Shown here piece after piece: positions 9,455 to 19,001 of a DNA stretch of 64,000 nt. The notes beneath the pieces are model-generated. The model saw only the letters and a program-made list of their open reading frames with translations, made no database searches and had not been told where the DNA came from. Source of the stretch: an uncultured Acetatifactor sp. (GTDB lineage Bacteria; Bacillota; Clostridia; Lachnospirales; Lachnospiraceae); contig CAJTPH010000022.1 of NCBI GenBank assembly GCA_910578215.1, positions 1 through 64,000 on the forward strand, given 5' to 3'. The stretch's first letter is position 1, and each line of letters starts with the position of its first letter. Made by a program: the position numbers and the translations under genes.

Positions 9455-11568
9455 GCCGGTTTTGTAAAGAGTCATTCCCTTTTGAGAGTAGACGGGGGTA
9501 AACAGCTCGTAAAAGGCAGGCTCGCTGACATGATATTCTGCGTGCTCATAGGCAGATATAATAACGTAAGAGATGTTATATTTTTCATAGAGGTCCAGAT
9601 GCTCTGCGGGCTGCTCAAACATGAGCCGCAGAGCATTTTTTCGTTCCGAGGTGTCCAGTCCGTGAAAATAGAGGAAGGAGTCGGAGCCGCAGAAGATGTT
9701 TCGCCCGGTCAGGGAGGCAATCTCGTTGTTATGTCGGTTGGTGGTCAGGAAGACGGCGTCTGCGGGAGTGTTTTCCGCCACATATTCAGCCAGGGAAACC
9801 TGACCTGTGCTAAAAAGCTGATATTTGGATGTCCATTCCCGCCCCAGGGTGAGCACGCCGGAAAGGGCGGCAAAAAACAGGAAGCAGGCTGCAAAGAGCT
9901 TCGTTCCTTTTGAGGCCTTTAGCTTTTGGTATAGGTCCACGCCATAGTCGGCGGCGCCAAGACAGAGTAACAGGTATGCCACATAGAGCAGCTTATTGTT
10001 GTCATAGGTGTTGGGAGTAAAGACGATCAGCTCCCCAAGCCACCAGAGGAAGAAGGCCGGCAGGAAAAGGGGAGCCTTCCTGCGGCTGCAGGCGCAGATG
10101 CCGCCAAAGATCAGCAGGAGGGGAACGCCTATGTTTTTGATGTAAAACCAGAGATAAAAATCGCCCTGGTTGCCCCAGTTGAAGTATCCTCTGACAAAAC
10201 CTCCCTCGGATACCTGCCCGAAGGTCCAGAACAAAAGCTGGGGAACGGCGAAAATAAGCACGGGCAGCAAATACAGGCCCCAGCCGGACAATAACTCTCT
10301 GGGACCGTTTTTTCTGAGATATGATATCAGCAGGCAGATTCCGTAAATAACGGCTGCTATGAAAACGGATATGCCTGTCAGCATCAGCCCCCTGCCGTAA
10401 TCCTGCCGCTGCGGTTCAGGTATTGGAGCAGGCACATAATCGTCAAAAAGGCTCCCAGTACGGCTGCGCCTGTTACGCGGACCTTCCTGGATTCGGGGAC
10501 GACTCTGTTCCGCAGCCAGAGCAGGAGCCAGACCGCGCTGACGATTCCGGCGCTTAGGAAGGAGTGCGTGTGGATCATGGGAAGCGATGCGGCAAAAAGC
10601 CCTGCCAGGGGAAAGTATTTTCTGCGGTCCTCCTTTCCGAATGCCGCATGGTACAGGAGCCACAGGGTAGGAAAAAGAGCCGCGTAGCCAAAGAGGGTGG
10701 CGCGCTGGGGAAGGAGCATATCGGCAATGATGTTTACCCAGCGGATATTTTCGTTTACAAGATTGGTGGGGGTCAGATAAAAGCCTGTGAAAATGTCCGA
10801 GAAGGCGTATCTTTGATCCCTTGCCCAGTTCATGAAATAGGCGAAGCCAAGCCCGCCGTTTAAGAAAAACAGAAGCAGGGTCAGCATGGATTTGCTTAAG
10901 GAGCCAAAAAGGCTGCGGGCAAACAGATATACGCTGCCAAAAACCTGTATCATGGCAAACACCATGGGGAATATGTAGGCAAAGCGCAGGGAGGAGCCCA
11001 GGAGGTAAAGGCTGGAGGATATGCTGTCCGACAGAAACGGGTAGGAGAGCTTCATGCCGGGCATAATGGAGTATTCGGGAGGGAAGGTGTGCTGTGTGGC
11101 GATGCTGGTGATAAAGCCCAGGTGCATATTCATGTCGCCGTAGGTGCATTGTCCTGCCCAGAGGCTGCCGTCGTCATGGGGCAGCAGGGTGTGGGTATGG
11201 AGAAGGTAACACCAGATGGCGGTAACAAAAATCAGAAGAATTATAAATAACCCGTGTTGTTTTATTGAGCCGGGCAGTTGGCTGAAGCCTGCTCTTACGG
11301 ATTCGCGGCGCCGGAGGGCGGCAATATAGACGGGAAGTGCTGCCAGTGCCGCAAGTATGTGTGAAAAAAGGGTAAAATCAAAGAAAAAGGAAAACAGTAT
11401 GGGGAGCCAGGTCAGCATGAGGGAGCCGGCAGCGCTGCCGACGAGCAGCTTGATCAGAGGATTTTCTTTTGTGTATATGGTAAAGACCAGCAGGATGCCG
11501 GATAGCTGGAAAAACAAAAAGTATGCTGCTGCAAGAATATCGCCTGTTATTGTACCGTATATGGTCAT
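9449..11568 (-). pseudogene. Polytopic membrane protein (GT-C-like) split by a frameshift
   Basis: The first reading frame (11568 to 10384, 394 residues) and the second (10384 to 9449, 311 residues) together look like one membrane protein of about 705 residues. The first has about nine hydrophobic segments and an exposed stretch with HDDGSLWAGQ after segment 4. The second continues with more segments and a soluble tail (VFLTTNRHNNE, FCGSDSFLYF). The join is at a run of five G (C at 10388-10392 on +). One extra G would fuse the frames through a hydrophobic segment. As it stands TGA and ATG overlap (TGATG), so coupled translation is possible. The architecture suggests a GT-C type glycosyltransferase for a surface polymer, but I cannot name a family. 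Confidence 0.7.
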
Positions 11569-11701
11569 TTGTTACCTCCGTTGTGCTGCCGGTTAGTGGG
11601 CAGTTTTTGTGCTCTATCAGGCATGGTTCCGGCTTTTGCGGCCGTGTCCTTTTTTGCGCTTATAGGCATGACCTTGCCTGCCGCCCCGGTATTGTCGCCT
11701 G

Positions 11702-11720
11702 GTGCGCGGACCCTGCGCAC
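11702..11720. repeat. Small hairpin GTGCGC/GCGCAC
   Basis: GTGCGC and GCGCAC separated by 7 bases, in the gap before the acyltransferase gene. It resembles the second hairpin of the 71-72 bp repeat family and could be a decayed copy. Confidence 0.3.
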
Positions 11721-11801
11721 ACCGAAATCATTATAGCACTTTCGTTTTTTTTGCGCAACGGGGCAGGCAGGTTGTCTATTGTGTATTTTGGGCGGGTTTG
11801 G

Positions 11802-11905
11802 TATAATGTTGACACAAAAGGACGTTGTGTCAACTACTGATTCCATATGCGCTGAAGCGCATGGGATTATGGTATAATGTTGACACAAAAGGACGTTGTG
11901 TCAAC
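11802..11905 (+). repeat. Double-hairpin repeat family A, one full and one partial copy
   Basis: TATAATG starts at 11802 and again at 11873, 71 bases apart. Each is followed by the hairpin TTGACACAA / TTGTGTCAA with an AAGGACG-like loop. The first copy continues with CTGATTCCATATGCGCTGAA and GCGCAT, a second hairpin. The same unit, with compensating base changes in both hairpins, occurs three times in a gene at 34976. The second copy ends 3 bases before the acyltransferase start codon, so it forms the 5' leader of that gene. TATAAT may also serve as a -10 element. Confidence 0.85.
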
Positions 11906-11908
11906 TTG

Positions 11909-13060
11909 ATGGAGGGACAGGCTGTGCGGGAGGGTCAAAATAAGCGGATGGCAAATTTGGAGCTGCTGCGGTGTGTGGCAATGATGATGGTGGTTGTGCT
12001 GCACTATCTGGGTAAGGGCGGGCTGCTTCCCGATCTGGCGGGAGAGGACATGGGGGCGTACGGAGCGGCGGCGTGGACGCTGGAGACGCTCTGTATCGTT
12101 GCTGTGAATGTCTATATGTTTATCAGCGGGTATTTTCTGAGCGGCTCCGCTTTTAGGCTGAGCAGGCTGGTACGGCTGTATCTTCAGGTTTGGGTATATT
12201 CGGCGTTCTTCGGGCTTTTGGGGGCGCTTACGGGAGTGCTGGCGGAGACGGCGTTTGACACCCATTATATCTTAACCTTGATTTTTCCCGTGACAATGGG
12301 GCACTATTGGTTTATGACGGCTTATGTATTTCTGTATCTTCTTCTGCCTTTTGTGGGGATGGCGGTAAGGCAGATGTCAAAGATACAGCTTAAGACGGCG
12401 GTTGTGCTGCTTTTTCTGGTGTTTTGCATCGCAAAAAGCGTGCTGCCTGTCCGGCTGGAGATGGACGGGCAGGGCTATGACTGTCTCTGGTATCTGTGCG
12501 TTTTTGCAGCGGCGGCTTATGTGCGCAGGTTTGGCGCAGGCTTTCTGGAAGGGAAGGGCAGAAGCCTTTTGCTGTATATCGGGTGCTGCGGTTTGATTCT
12601 GGCAGGAACCTTCGGGCTGCGGGCGGTATATCTGCGGACGGGAAGCTTCGGAAGGATGCTGCAGATGTTCCTGGAGTATAATCATATTCTGCCTTTTCTG
12701 GCGGCGGCAGGGCTGTTTGGGGTATTCAGGGGAATGCAGGTGAAAGGAAGAATAGCGGACGTTATCAATCGTGTGGCGCCCTATACATTGGGCGTTTATC
12801 TGCTTCATGAGAATCTTGGGCTGCGCTATTCCTGGCAGAGCTGGCTGGGAGCGGAGAGGATAAGCACCGTCTGGGGGCTGCTGCTTGGGACGCTGGCGGC
12901 TGTTGCCGTGGTTTTTGTATGCGGCATTGCAGTGGATATGGTTAGAAAAAGCGTTATGGATCTGTTCAACCGTATTTTGCTTAAATTGGGCTTTTACAGG
13001 CGGATAGCAGAGGGAATCGAGAGAATCGACGGCTATTTTGCCGTGAAGGCGCAGGATTAG
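11909..13060 (+). CDS. Acyltransferase family 3 membrane protein
   Basis: 383 residues with about ten hydrophobic segments. Residues 14-40 carry the family start NLELLRCVAMMMVVVLHY with the conserved His, and later FISGYFLSG. Such enzymes O-acetylate surface polysaccharides or peptidoglycan using a cytoplasmic acyl donor. Start uncertain: ATG 11909 follows the repeat hairpin with only a weak AAAAGGA in its loop, while ATG 11948 has GGGAGGG further upstream. It lies between two polytopic surface-polymer proteins, which fits a role in cell-wall or exopolymer modification. Confidence 0.85.
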   Translation: MEGQAVREGQNKRMANLELLRCVAMMMVVVLHYLGKGGLLPDLAGEDMGAYGAAAWTLETLCIVAVNVYMFISGYFLSGSAFRLSRLVRLYLQVWVYSAFFGLLGALTGVLAETAFDTHYILTLIFPVTMGHYWFMTAYVFLYLLLPFVGMAVRQMSKIQLKTAVVLLFLVFCIAKSVLPVRLEMDGQGYDCLWYLCVFAAAAYVRRFGAGFLEGKGRSLLLYIGCCGLILAGTFGLRAVYLRTGSFGRMLQMFLEYNHILPFLAAAGLFGVFRGMQVKGRIADVINRVAPYTLGVYLLHENLGLRYSWQSWLGAERISTVWGLLLGTLAAVAVVFVCGIAVDMVRKSVMDLFNRILLKLGFYRRIAEGIERIDGYFAVKAQD

Positions 13061-13155
13061 GACGGAAGCGGAAGGGCAGATTCAGAGAGAACGGAAGCGT
13101 ATGGACAACAGCAGAGGCGCGGAAGCGAAGAACATAATTTCAGAAGGGACTGGCT

Positions 13156-15174
13156 ATGGAAAACAGAAAGCTTAAGATCAGACGGATGGTGGCGGGTGAG
13201 AAAAATATACTGGAAAATATAGCGCTGGTGCTGCTTGCCTTTTATCCGCTGCGCCATATCGCCTGGGGGCTGGACCTTTGGGACACAGGCTATAATTATG
13301 CCAATTTTCAATACATGGGAACGGAGCATATGGACCCCATGTGGCTTTTTTCCACCTATCTGGCGAATGCGGCGGGAAACCTGCTGACCAGGCTTCCCAA
13401 CGGCGGTACGCTTCTGGGGATGAACCTGTATACCGGGCTGTTTGCCGGCGTGCTGGGGCTTGTTGGGTATTTTTTTTGTACAAGAGCGCTTCGGATTCCC
13501 AGACCGCTTGCCTTTGCGGGCGAATTTGCCGCGCTCAGCCTCTGCTGGTGCCCGACGGCGCTTTTATATAATTATCTGACCTATATATTATTTCTCGGTT
13601 GTGCCGTTTTGCTGTATTATGGCTTGGTTAAGGAAAAAAGGGGCTGTTTGATTGCGGCGGGAGCCTGCCTGGGGACAAATGTGCTGGTGCGCTTTTCAAA
13701 TCTTCCCGAGATGGCGATGATAGCTGCGGTTTGGGCGTATGACGTGATTCTTTGGACGGAGGAGCGGAACGCGGCGAGGAGCGGTGTCCAGGGCGCGGGG
13801 AAGCCGGGTTTTTGGCGCAGACTGTTCTCCCATACAGGCTGGTGCCTGCTTGGATATGTGTCCGCGCTTGGGGTCCTGCTTGGGTGGATACAGCTGCGAT
13901 ATGGGCTGGACGAGTATGCGGCAGGAATTGCCAGGCTGTTTTCCATGACCGACAATGCCACGGATTATAAGCCGGCGGCAATGCTTATGGGTTTAATCGG
14001 CGTCTACGTGGAAAACCTGTACTGGGTGGCGCGGATATTTGTTATTATTGCCGGCGGCCTGGCGGTGTTTGCGGCGGCAGGGTTCGTAGAGGGGCTGCTG
14101 GACCGCGGGGGAAAAATTATGCGGATGGCGGCTCAGGCCGTCCATGTGGCAATCAGGGTGCTGTGGGGGGCGGTCTGTATCGCTATGCTCTGGTGGCTTT
14201 ATGCCAGAAAATTCTGTTCGTTTATGTATTACACCTATGATTCCATGCTGCGTCCGGGTGTACTTTTTTTGATGCTGGCCATGTTCATCGCGGTGATCCG
14301 TATTTTTCACAGGAAAAGCCCCAGGGAGGAGAAGCTCATAAGCGGGATGGTGATTTTGATTATTTTCCTGACCTCCCTGGGCAGCAATAACAACGTTTAT
14401 CCCAGCCTGAATAACCTGTTTATTGCCGCGCCCTATACGCTTTGGGAGAGCTGGAGGTTTGTCAGGGATGTGAAGGACAAAAAATTCAGACATAACATAA
14501 CGCTTGCTTCCTTTCCGGTAAAGGGGATTCTCATTGCCTTTCTGGCAATGTGCCTGTTCCAGTTCGGGCTTTTCGGCGCGGGTTTTTCGTTTGCGGAGGC
14601 AACCGGAGTGCAGGACGTGTCCGCAAGGGTGGAGAACAATGAGGTGCTGAAAAATATAGGCATGAGCCCTCAGAAGGCGCAGTGGATGACGGAAATCGGC
14701 TCCTATGTGGAGGAGAACGGGCTGCGGGGAAGGGAGGTTATCCTGTATGGGAATATTCCCGCTCTGTCCTATTATCTCCAGATGCCCTCCGCCTTTAACC
14801 CCTGGAGCTGCCTGGACTCCTTCAGCCGGGGGGCAATGGAGGAGGCGCTGGAGGAGGTTTCAGCCGGGATGTGGGGAGAGGAGGCGCCCGGTGAGGCTTC
14901 AGACGGAAGTTTTGAGGAGACGCCCGGTGAGGTATCGGCGGAAATTGATAAAAAAGAAGCGCCTGTTATTATAATGGACTGGGAATATGTGCTGTATTTG
15001 GAGGAGGGGACTGCGGCACTGGAGGCGGCAGGCATCGATGAGCGGAGACGGAATAAGATAGCAGAGGACGAAAAGCTGCTTCTCCTGAGGGATTTCATGG
15101 AGAGATGGGGATATCGGCAGACCTTTGAAAACGGTAAGTTTTATGTGTACCGCAGTATACCGGGAGAGGATTAG
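13156..15174 (+). CDS. Polytopic membrane protein, possibly GT-C type
   Basis: 672 residues with about ten to eleven hydrophobic segments up to about residue 475, then a soluble C-terminal domain (EVILYGNIPALSYYLQMP). The early loop with LDLWDTGYNYANFQYMG contains acidic and aromatic residues like the first loop of GT-C glycosyltransferases, but I cannot assign a family. Near residues 570-605 there is an acidic, partly repeated insert (EEAPGEASDG, EETPGEVSAE). AGAAGGGACTGGCT precedes the ATG. Next to the acyltransferase gene, so probably part of a surface polymer locus. Confidence 0.6.
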   Translation: MENRKLKIRRMVAGEKNILENIALVLLAFYPLRHIAWGLDLWDTGYNYANFQYMGTEHMDPMWLFSTYLANAAGNLLTRLPNGGTLLGMNLYTGLFAGVLGLVGYFFCTRALRIPRPLAFAGEFAALSLCWCPTALLYNYLTYILFLGCAVLLYYGLVKEKRGCLIAAGACLGTNVLVRFSNLPEMAMIAAVWAYDVILWTEERNAARSGVQGAGKPGFWRRLFSHTGWCLLGYVSALGVLLGWIQLRYGLDEYAAGIARLFSMTDNATDYKPAAMLMGLIGVYVENLYWVARIFVIIAGGLAVFAAAGFVEGLLDRGGKIMRMAAQAVHVAIRVLWGAVCIAMLWWLYARKFCSFMYYTYDSMLRPGVLFLMLAMFIAVIRIFHRKSPREEKLISGMVILIIFLTSLGSNNNVYPSLNNLFIAAPYTLWESWRFVRDVKDKKFRHNITLASFPVKGILIAFLAMCLFQFGLFGAGFSFAEATGVQDVSARVENNEVLKNIGMSPQKAQWMTEIGSYVEENGLRGREVILYGNIPALSYYLQMPSAFNPWSCLDSFSRGAMEEALEEVSAGMWGEEAPGEASDGSFEETPGEVSAEIDKKEAPVIIMDWEYVLYLEEGTAALEAAGIDERRRNKIAEDEKLLLLRDFMERWGYRQTFENGKFYVYRSIPGED

Positions 15175-15178
15175 GGCT

Positions 15179-15946
15179 TTGAAAAATATATTGATTGTGG
15201 AGGATGACATACACATAGGGAATGCCGTTGAAGAAGCGCTGGTAAGCGAAGGCTACGGGGTTTCCCGGGCCTATTCGGGCACGGAGGCGGTGCTTTTTCT
15301 GACGGGAGCCGGCGCAGGCCCTGTTTCTCTGCCGTCGAATCCTGTGCCGGAGGAATCGGACCGGCTGAAGCTGATGCCGTCCCATATGGCGCCGCCGGAT
15401 TTGATGCTGTTGGACCTTATGCTGCCGGGGCTTGGCGGCGGGGAGGTGCTTACCCGTATCAGGGAGCTTCGGTTCAAGGTGCGGGAGATTCCCGTTATTG
15501 TCATGAGCGCCAGAGCGGATGTGGACAGCAAGGTGGAGCTGCTTCTGGGCGGCGCGGTGGACTATGTGACCAAGCCCTTTCAGATGAAAGAGCTGCTGGC
15601 CCGTATTGCGGTGCATCTGAGGACCTTTCATGCGGAAGGGCAGCCGGAGGCCTTGCGCTTCGGAAGTATTGCTATTTACACGGACACTCACAGGGTCACG
15701 GCAGGGGACACGGAATTAAGGCTTACAAGGACGGAGTATGCCATCCTGAGGCTGCTGGCGGAATCAAAATCCCATGTGCTCACAAAGTCCGTTCTTCTGG
15801 ACAATATCAGCCGGGATACTCCTGACTGCACGGAGAGCTCCCTGAAAATGCATGTCAGTAATCTGCGAAGGAAGCTGAAGGCTGCCGGCTGCCGGGAATA
15901 TATTGAGGCGGTGTGGGGAATCGGCTTTCAGCTTAAGGATGAATAA
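15179..15946 (+). CDS. OmpR-family response regulator
   Basis: 255 residues. Receiver domain with IVEDD, the phospho-acceptor Asp in MLLDLMLPG, the Ser of VIVMSA and the Lys of YVTKPF; then a winged-helix DNA-binding domain (LTRTEYAILRLLAE, LKMHVSNLRRKL). Start is TTG at 15179, since GGAGAGG lies about 10 bases before it and the residues fit the usual beginning (KNILIVEDD). The receiver carries an unusual insert of about 25 residues (GAGPVSLPSNPVPEE) before the phospho-Asp strand. It probably works with the kinase at 18105 and activates the ABC genes between them through repeats at 15972-16014. Confidence 0.92.
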   Translation: MKNILIVEDDIHIGNAVEEALVSEGYGVSRAYSGTEAVLFLTGAGAGPVSLPSNPVPEESDRLKLMPSHMAPPDLMLLDLMLPGLGGGEVLTRIRELRFKVREIPVIVMSARADVDSKVELLLGGAVDYVTKPFQMKELLARIAVHLRTFHAEGQPEALRFGSIAIYTDTHRVTAGDTELRLTRTEYAILRLLAESKSHVLTKSVLLDNISRDTPDCTESSLKMHVSNLRRKLKAAGCREYIEAVWGIGFQLKDE

Positions 15947-15971
15947 CGTCTGTTATGGGACAGCCGCAAAA

Positions 15972-16029
15972 TCTTTACCATATCTTTACCGTTTTCTTTA
16001 CCGGAATCTTTACTCTTTTTTGCTAAGAT
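15972..16029 (+). promoter_or_regulatory. Phased direct repeats and extended -10 before the ABC operon
   Basis: TCTTTACC at 15972, 15983 and 15995 and TCTTTACT at 16007: four copies at 11-12 base spacing, one helical turn each. Right after comes TGCTAAGAT, an extended -10, with no good -35. This is the usual layout of a promoter activated by an OmpR-type regulator. The remainder of the gap to 16263 shows no gene. Confidence 0.6.
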
Positions 16030-16263
16030 ACAATTATCATAAACCACAGCGTAATTCAGGCGCGTGCCGGCATCGTAATCCCGGGGAAAGGCGTTTGGAA
16101 TGGTACGGACCATGCCGCCGGTATTGGCTGGGCCGTCACATAATTATTTTGCGGCTTATGAAGGATGCCCGTTTCGGCGCATCAGGAAAAAGAGTAAAGT
16201 ATCGGTGTCATGTGTCCTGGGCAGGATATATGACATCCGGAAAGGAAGGTAAACAGTAAGACA

Positions 16264-17208
16264 ATGGAATATGTTCTTAAAACCGCCAATTTGAAGAAAT
16301 ATTACGGAAAATACCGGGCGCTGGACGGGCTGGATATGTGCGTTCCCAAGGGGGCGATCTACGGATTTGTGGGCAAGAACGGCGCAGGAAAGACCACATT
16401 GATTCGTCTGATCTGCGGGCTGCAGAAGCCCAACGAGGGCAATTATGAGCTTTACGGCATAGACAGCCGGAATAAGGAGATCGTGAAATCCCGCCGCAGG
16501 ATGGGGGCGGTGGTGGAAAGTCCCTCCATCTATCAGGATATGAGCGCCAGGGAAAATATGGAGCAGCAATACCGCATATTGGGACTGCCCGACTTTCAGG
16601 GGATACCGGAGCTCCTGAAGCTTGTAGGGCTGGAAAATACGGGGAAAAAGAAGGCGGTGAACTTTTCGCTGGGCATGCGACAGAGGCTGGGGATTGCCAT
16701 TGCCCTTGCGGGCAGTCCGGACTTTCTGGTTCTGGACGAGCCTGTCAACGGGCTGGACCCCCAGGGAATTGTGGAGATCAGGGAGCTGATTTTAAGGCTG
16801 AACCGGGAACAGGGGATTACCCTTCTGATATCCAGCCATATGCTGGACGAGCTGGCGCGTATTGCCACTCATTTCGGATTTATTGACAGGGGACAGATGG
16901 TAAAGGAGATCAGCGCGGCGCAGCTGGAGGAGGCTTGCCGCAAGCGTATCTGTCTGCGGGTATCCGATGTAGGGATTTTGAGCAGGGTGCTGGATGAGAT
17001 AGGGCTGGAATATGCCGTTTTGTCCGACAGCGAGGCGGAAATCTACGGGAAGATCGGCGTGACGGAGCTTGCGCTGAGGCTTTCGGACCAGGGCTGTCAG
17101 GTGGAATCCATGCAGGAGCGGGATGAAAGTCTGGAGAATTATTATCTTAACCTTGTGGGAGGCCAATTAACGCCCACTGAGGCGGGAAGGAGGGGTAAGC
17201 ATGAATAA
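16264..17208 (+). CDS. ABC transporter ATP-binding protein (BcrA/lantibiotic type)
   Basis: 314 residues. Walker A GKNGAGKTTL, signature FSLGMRQRLG, Walker B FLVLDEPVNGLDP and the switch His in ISSHML. The C-terminal 90 residues resemble the extra domain of bacitracin and lantibiotic resistance ATPases. It overlaps the following permease gene by 8 bases. Together with the response regulator and kinase it forms a classic peptide-antibiotic sensing and export module. Substrate cannot be deduced. Confidence 0.92.
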   Translation: MEYVLKTANLKKYYGKYRALDGLDMCVPKGAIYGFVGKNGAGKTTLIRLICGLQKPNEGNYELYGIDSRNKEIVKSRRRMGAVVESPSIYQDMSARENMEQQYRILGLPDFQGIPELLKLVGLENTGKKKAVNFSLGMRQRLGIAIALAGSPDFLVLDEPVNGLDPQGIVEIRELILRLNREQGITLLISSHMLDELARIATHFGFIDRGQMVKEISAAQLEEACRKRICLRVSDVGILSRVLDEIGLEYAVLSDSEAEIYGKIGVTELALRLSDQGCQVESMQERDESLENYYLNLVGGQLTPTEAGRRGKHE

Positions 17209-18052
17209 TCTTTTTTCGGCCTATCTGGCAAGGCTTATAAAAAACAGGGCGTTTTGGGTCTTTCTTATTTTTATGATCGGGTTTGGGGCGGGCGCCCCGG
17301 TGATCGCGCATCATGAAATGGTGAAATACGGTGTGTCCTACAGCTGCGAAAGCCGTCTTGCGTGGCATGTGATGCTCACGGGGCTCATCACGGCGCTTTT
17401 CACCGTATGGTTTCTGGGGACGGAGTATTCGGACGGAACCATACGCAATAAGCTCGTGGCGGGACATATCAGAAGGAATATTTATCTTGCTTCCCTTGGA
17501 AGCTGCATATTGGCCCACATGATAATTTTGCTTGTGCATATGCTGGTCATCAGCGTGCTTGGCCAGTGGCTGATCGCTCCCTTCAGCGTGAAGGCGGGAG
17601 AGCTTGCTCTGTTTTATCTGCTCAGTCTGCTGATCGGAATTACCTTTACGTCCGTTTATACCATGCTTGTCATGCAGAATCAGAATAAGTCCGCGGCGGT
17701 GGTGCTTTGTGTGCTGGTTTGCTTTACGCTCTACATGGCTGCCTTCTATATTTATGCAATGCTGACTGCGCCGGAGATGATTCCCACGGGGGATGTGGTG
17801 ACTGTGTTCACAAACGACGGTTCGGGACCTCAGAACATAGAGCGTGAAATGATACCGAATCCCAAATATCTGCGGGGGGTTTGGAGGACCGTTTACGAAT
17901 GGCTTCAAGACATCATTCCTTTCGGTCAGGCCATAAGTCTTGCGGAATGGAAGCTTGAAAACAGTATGCGGATGATATGCTGCAATCTGGCTTTAACAGT
18001 GTGTTCGACCCTTGTGGGGCTGTACCGCTTTGAACGGAAGGATTTGAGGTGA
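17201..18052 (+). CDS. ABC-2 type permease
   Basis: 283 residues with six hydrophobic segments and an extracellular loop of about 60 residues between the fifth and sixth (PTGDVVTVFTNDGSGPQNIE region). The start FSAYLARLIKNRAFWVF is typical of the permease partner of BcrA-type ATPases. AGGAGGGG lies before the ATG inside the upstream gene, giving coupled translation. Confidence 0.88.
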   Translation: MNNLFSAYLARLIKNRAFWVFLIFMIGFGAGAPVIAHHEMVKYGVSYSCESRLAWHVMLTGLITALFTVWFLGTEYSDGTIRNKLVAGHIRRNIYLASLGSCILAHMIILLVHMLVISVLGQWLIAPFSVKAGELALFYLLSLLIGITFTSVYTMLVMQNQNKSAAVVLCVLVCFTLYMAAFYIYAMLTAPEMIPTGDVVTVFTNDGSGPQNIEREMIPNPKYLRGVWRTVYEWLQDIIPFGQAISLAEWKLENSMRMICCNLALTVCSTLVGLYRFERKDLR

Positions 18053-18104
18053 GGAATGCCCGCTGTCTGCGGCGGGGTATTTACTGTGAAAGGGTGGCTT
18101 AAGG

Positions 18105-19001
18105 ATGCTTATTTTAATAGCGGCTGTTGCTGTCTTGAGCATAACCAATATAATATTGGCCGCAAAAATTGCCCTGATGCGGAGAGCGGCCCGGGAGATC
18201 GCCGAGGAGTTTGCCGACAGGCTGGCGGGCGACACCAACACCCTGCTCACGGTTTCCTGCCGTGACAGGGCGATGCGCCAGCTGGCAGGGGAAATCAACG
18301 GGAATCTGAAGGAGCTGCGCAGGCAGCGCCGCCGCTATGTACAGGGGGATCTGGAGCTGAAAAGCGCGGTGGCAAATATTTCCCACGACCTGCGCACTCC
18401 GCTGACCGCAGTGAGCAGTTATCTGGACCTTTTGGACAAGGAGGAAAAAAGCGAAGCCCTGGAGCGTTATCTTGCAATTATAAAAAACCGCACGGAGTGT
18501 CTGAAGCAGCTTACGGAGGAGTTTTTTCAATATTCCGTCATAACGTCCCCGGACATGGATGCCGCCATAGAGCCTGTGGCGGTAAATGCCGTCCTGGAGG
18601 AGAGCATTCTGAGCTTTTATGCCGCGCTGGGGGCAAAACAAATAACGCCTGATATTAATATAACCGAAAAGAAGATTGTGCGGAGCCTGAACCGGGAAGC
18701 GCTGTCCCGGGTGTTTTCCAATCTTATGAGCAACGCCGTCAAGTACAGCGACGGCGACCTGAGCATTGTTCTGGACGACGAGGGGGAAATCACCTTTTCC
18801 AACAGCGCCCCAGCTTTGAGCGAGGTGCAGGTGGAGCGGCTTTTCGACCGCTTCTACACCGTGGAGAACGCCAGAAGGTCCACTGGGCTGGGGCTGTCCA
18901 TCGCACGTTTTCTGGTGGAGCAGATGGGCGGGAGCATCACCGCAGGCTACATGGGCGGCAGGCTCAGTATCCGGGTAAGGCTTCCCGGGGACGGCCGTTA
19001 A
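18105..19001 (+). CDS. Sensor histidine kinase
   Basis: 298 residues. One hydrophobic segment at residues 3-22, a short linker, phospho-acceptor His in NISHDLRTPLTAV, N box NLMSNAVKYSDGD, and G2 box STGLGLSIA. There is no extracellular sensor domain, as in intramembrane-sensing kinases that rely on their ABC partner. The usual DxGxG of the G1 box is replaced by a FSNSAP segment, a change common in this subgroup. It follows the permease and pairs with the regulator at 15179. Its last 4 bases overlap the convergent HD gene. Confidence 0.9.
   Translation: MLILIAAVAVLSITNIILAAKIALMRRAAREIAEEFADRLAGDTNTLLTVSCRDRAMRQLAGEINGNLKELRRQRRRYVQGDLELKSAVANISHDLRTPLTAVSSYLDLLDKEEKSEALERYLAIIKNRTECLKQLTEEFFQYSVITSPDMDAAIEPVAVNAVLEESILSFYAALGAKQITPDINITEKKIVRSLNREALSRVFSNLMSNAVKYSDGDLSIVLDDEGEITFSNSAPALSEVQVERLFDRFYTVENARRSTGLGLSIARFLVEQMGGSITAGYMGGRLSIRVRLPGDGR

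Noticed and set aside
13061..13155. 24-codon open frame starting near 13100
   Set aside because: No good ribosome binding site and it overlaps the next gene start; no sign of coding.
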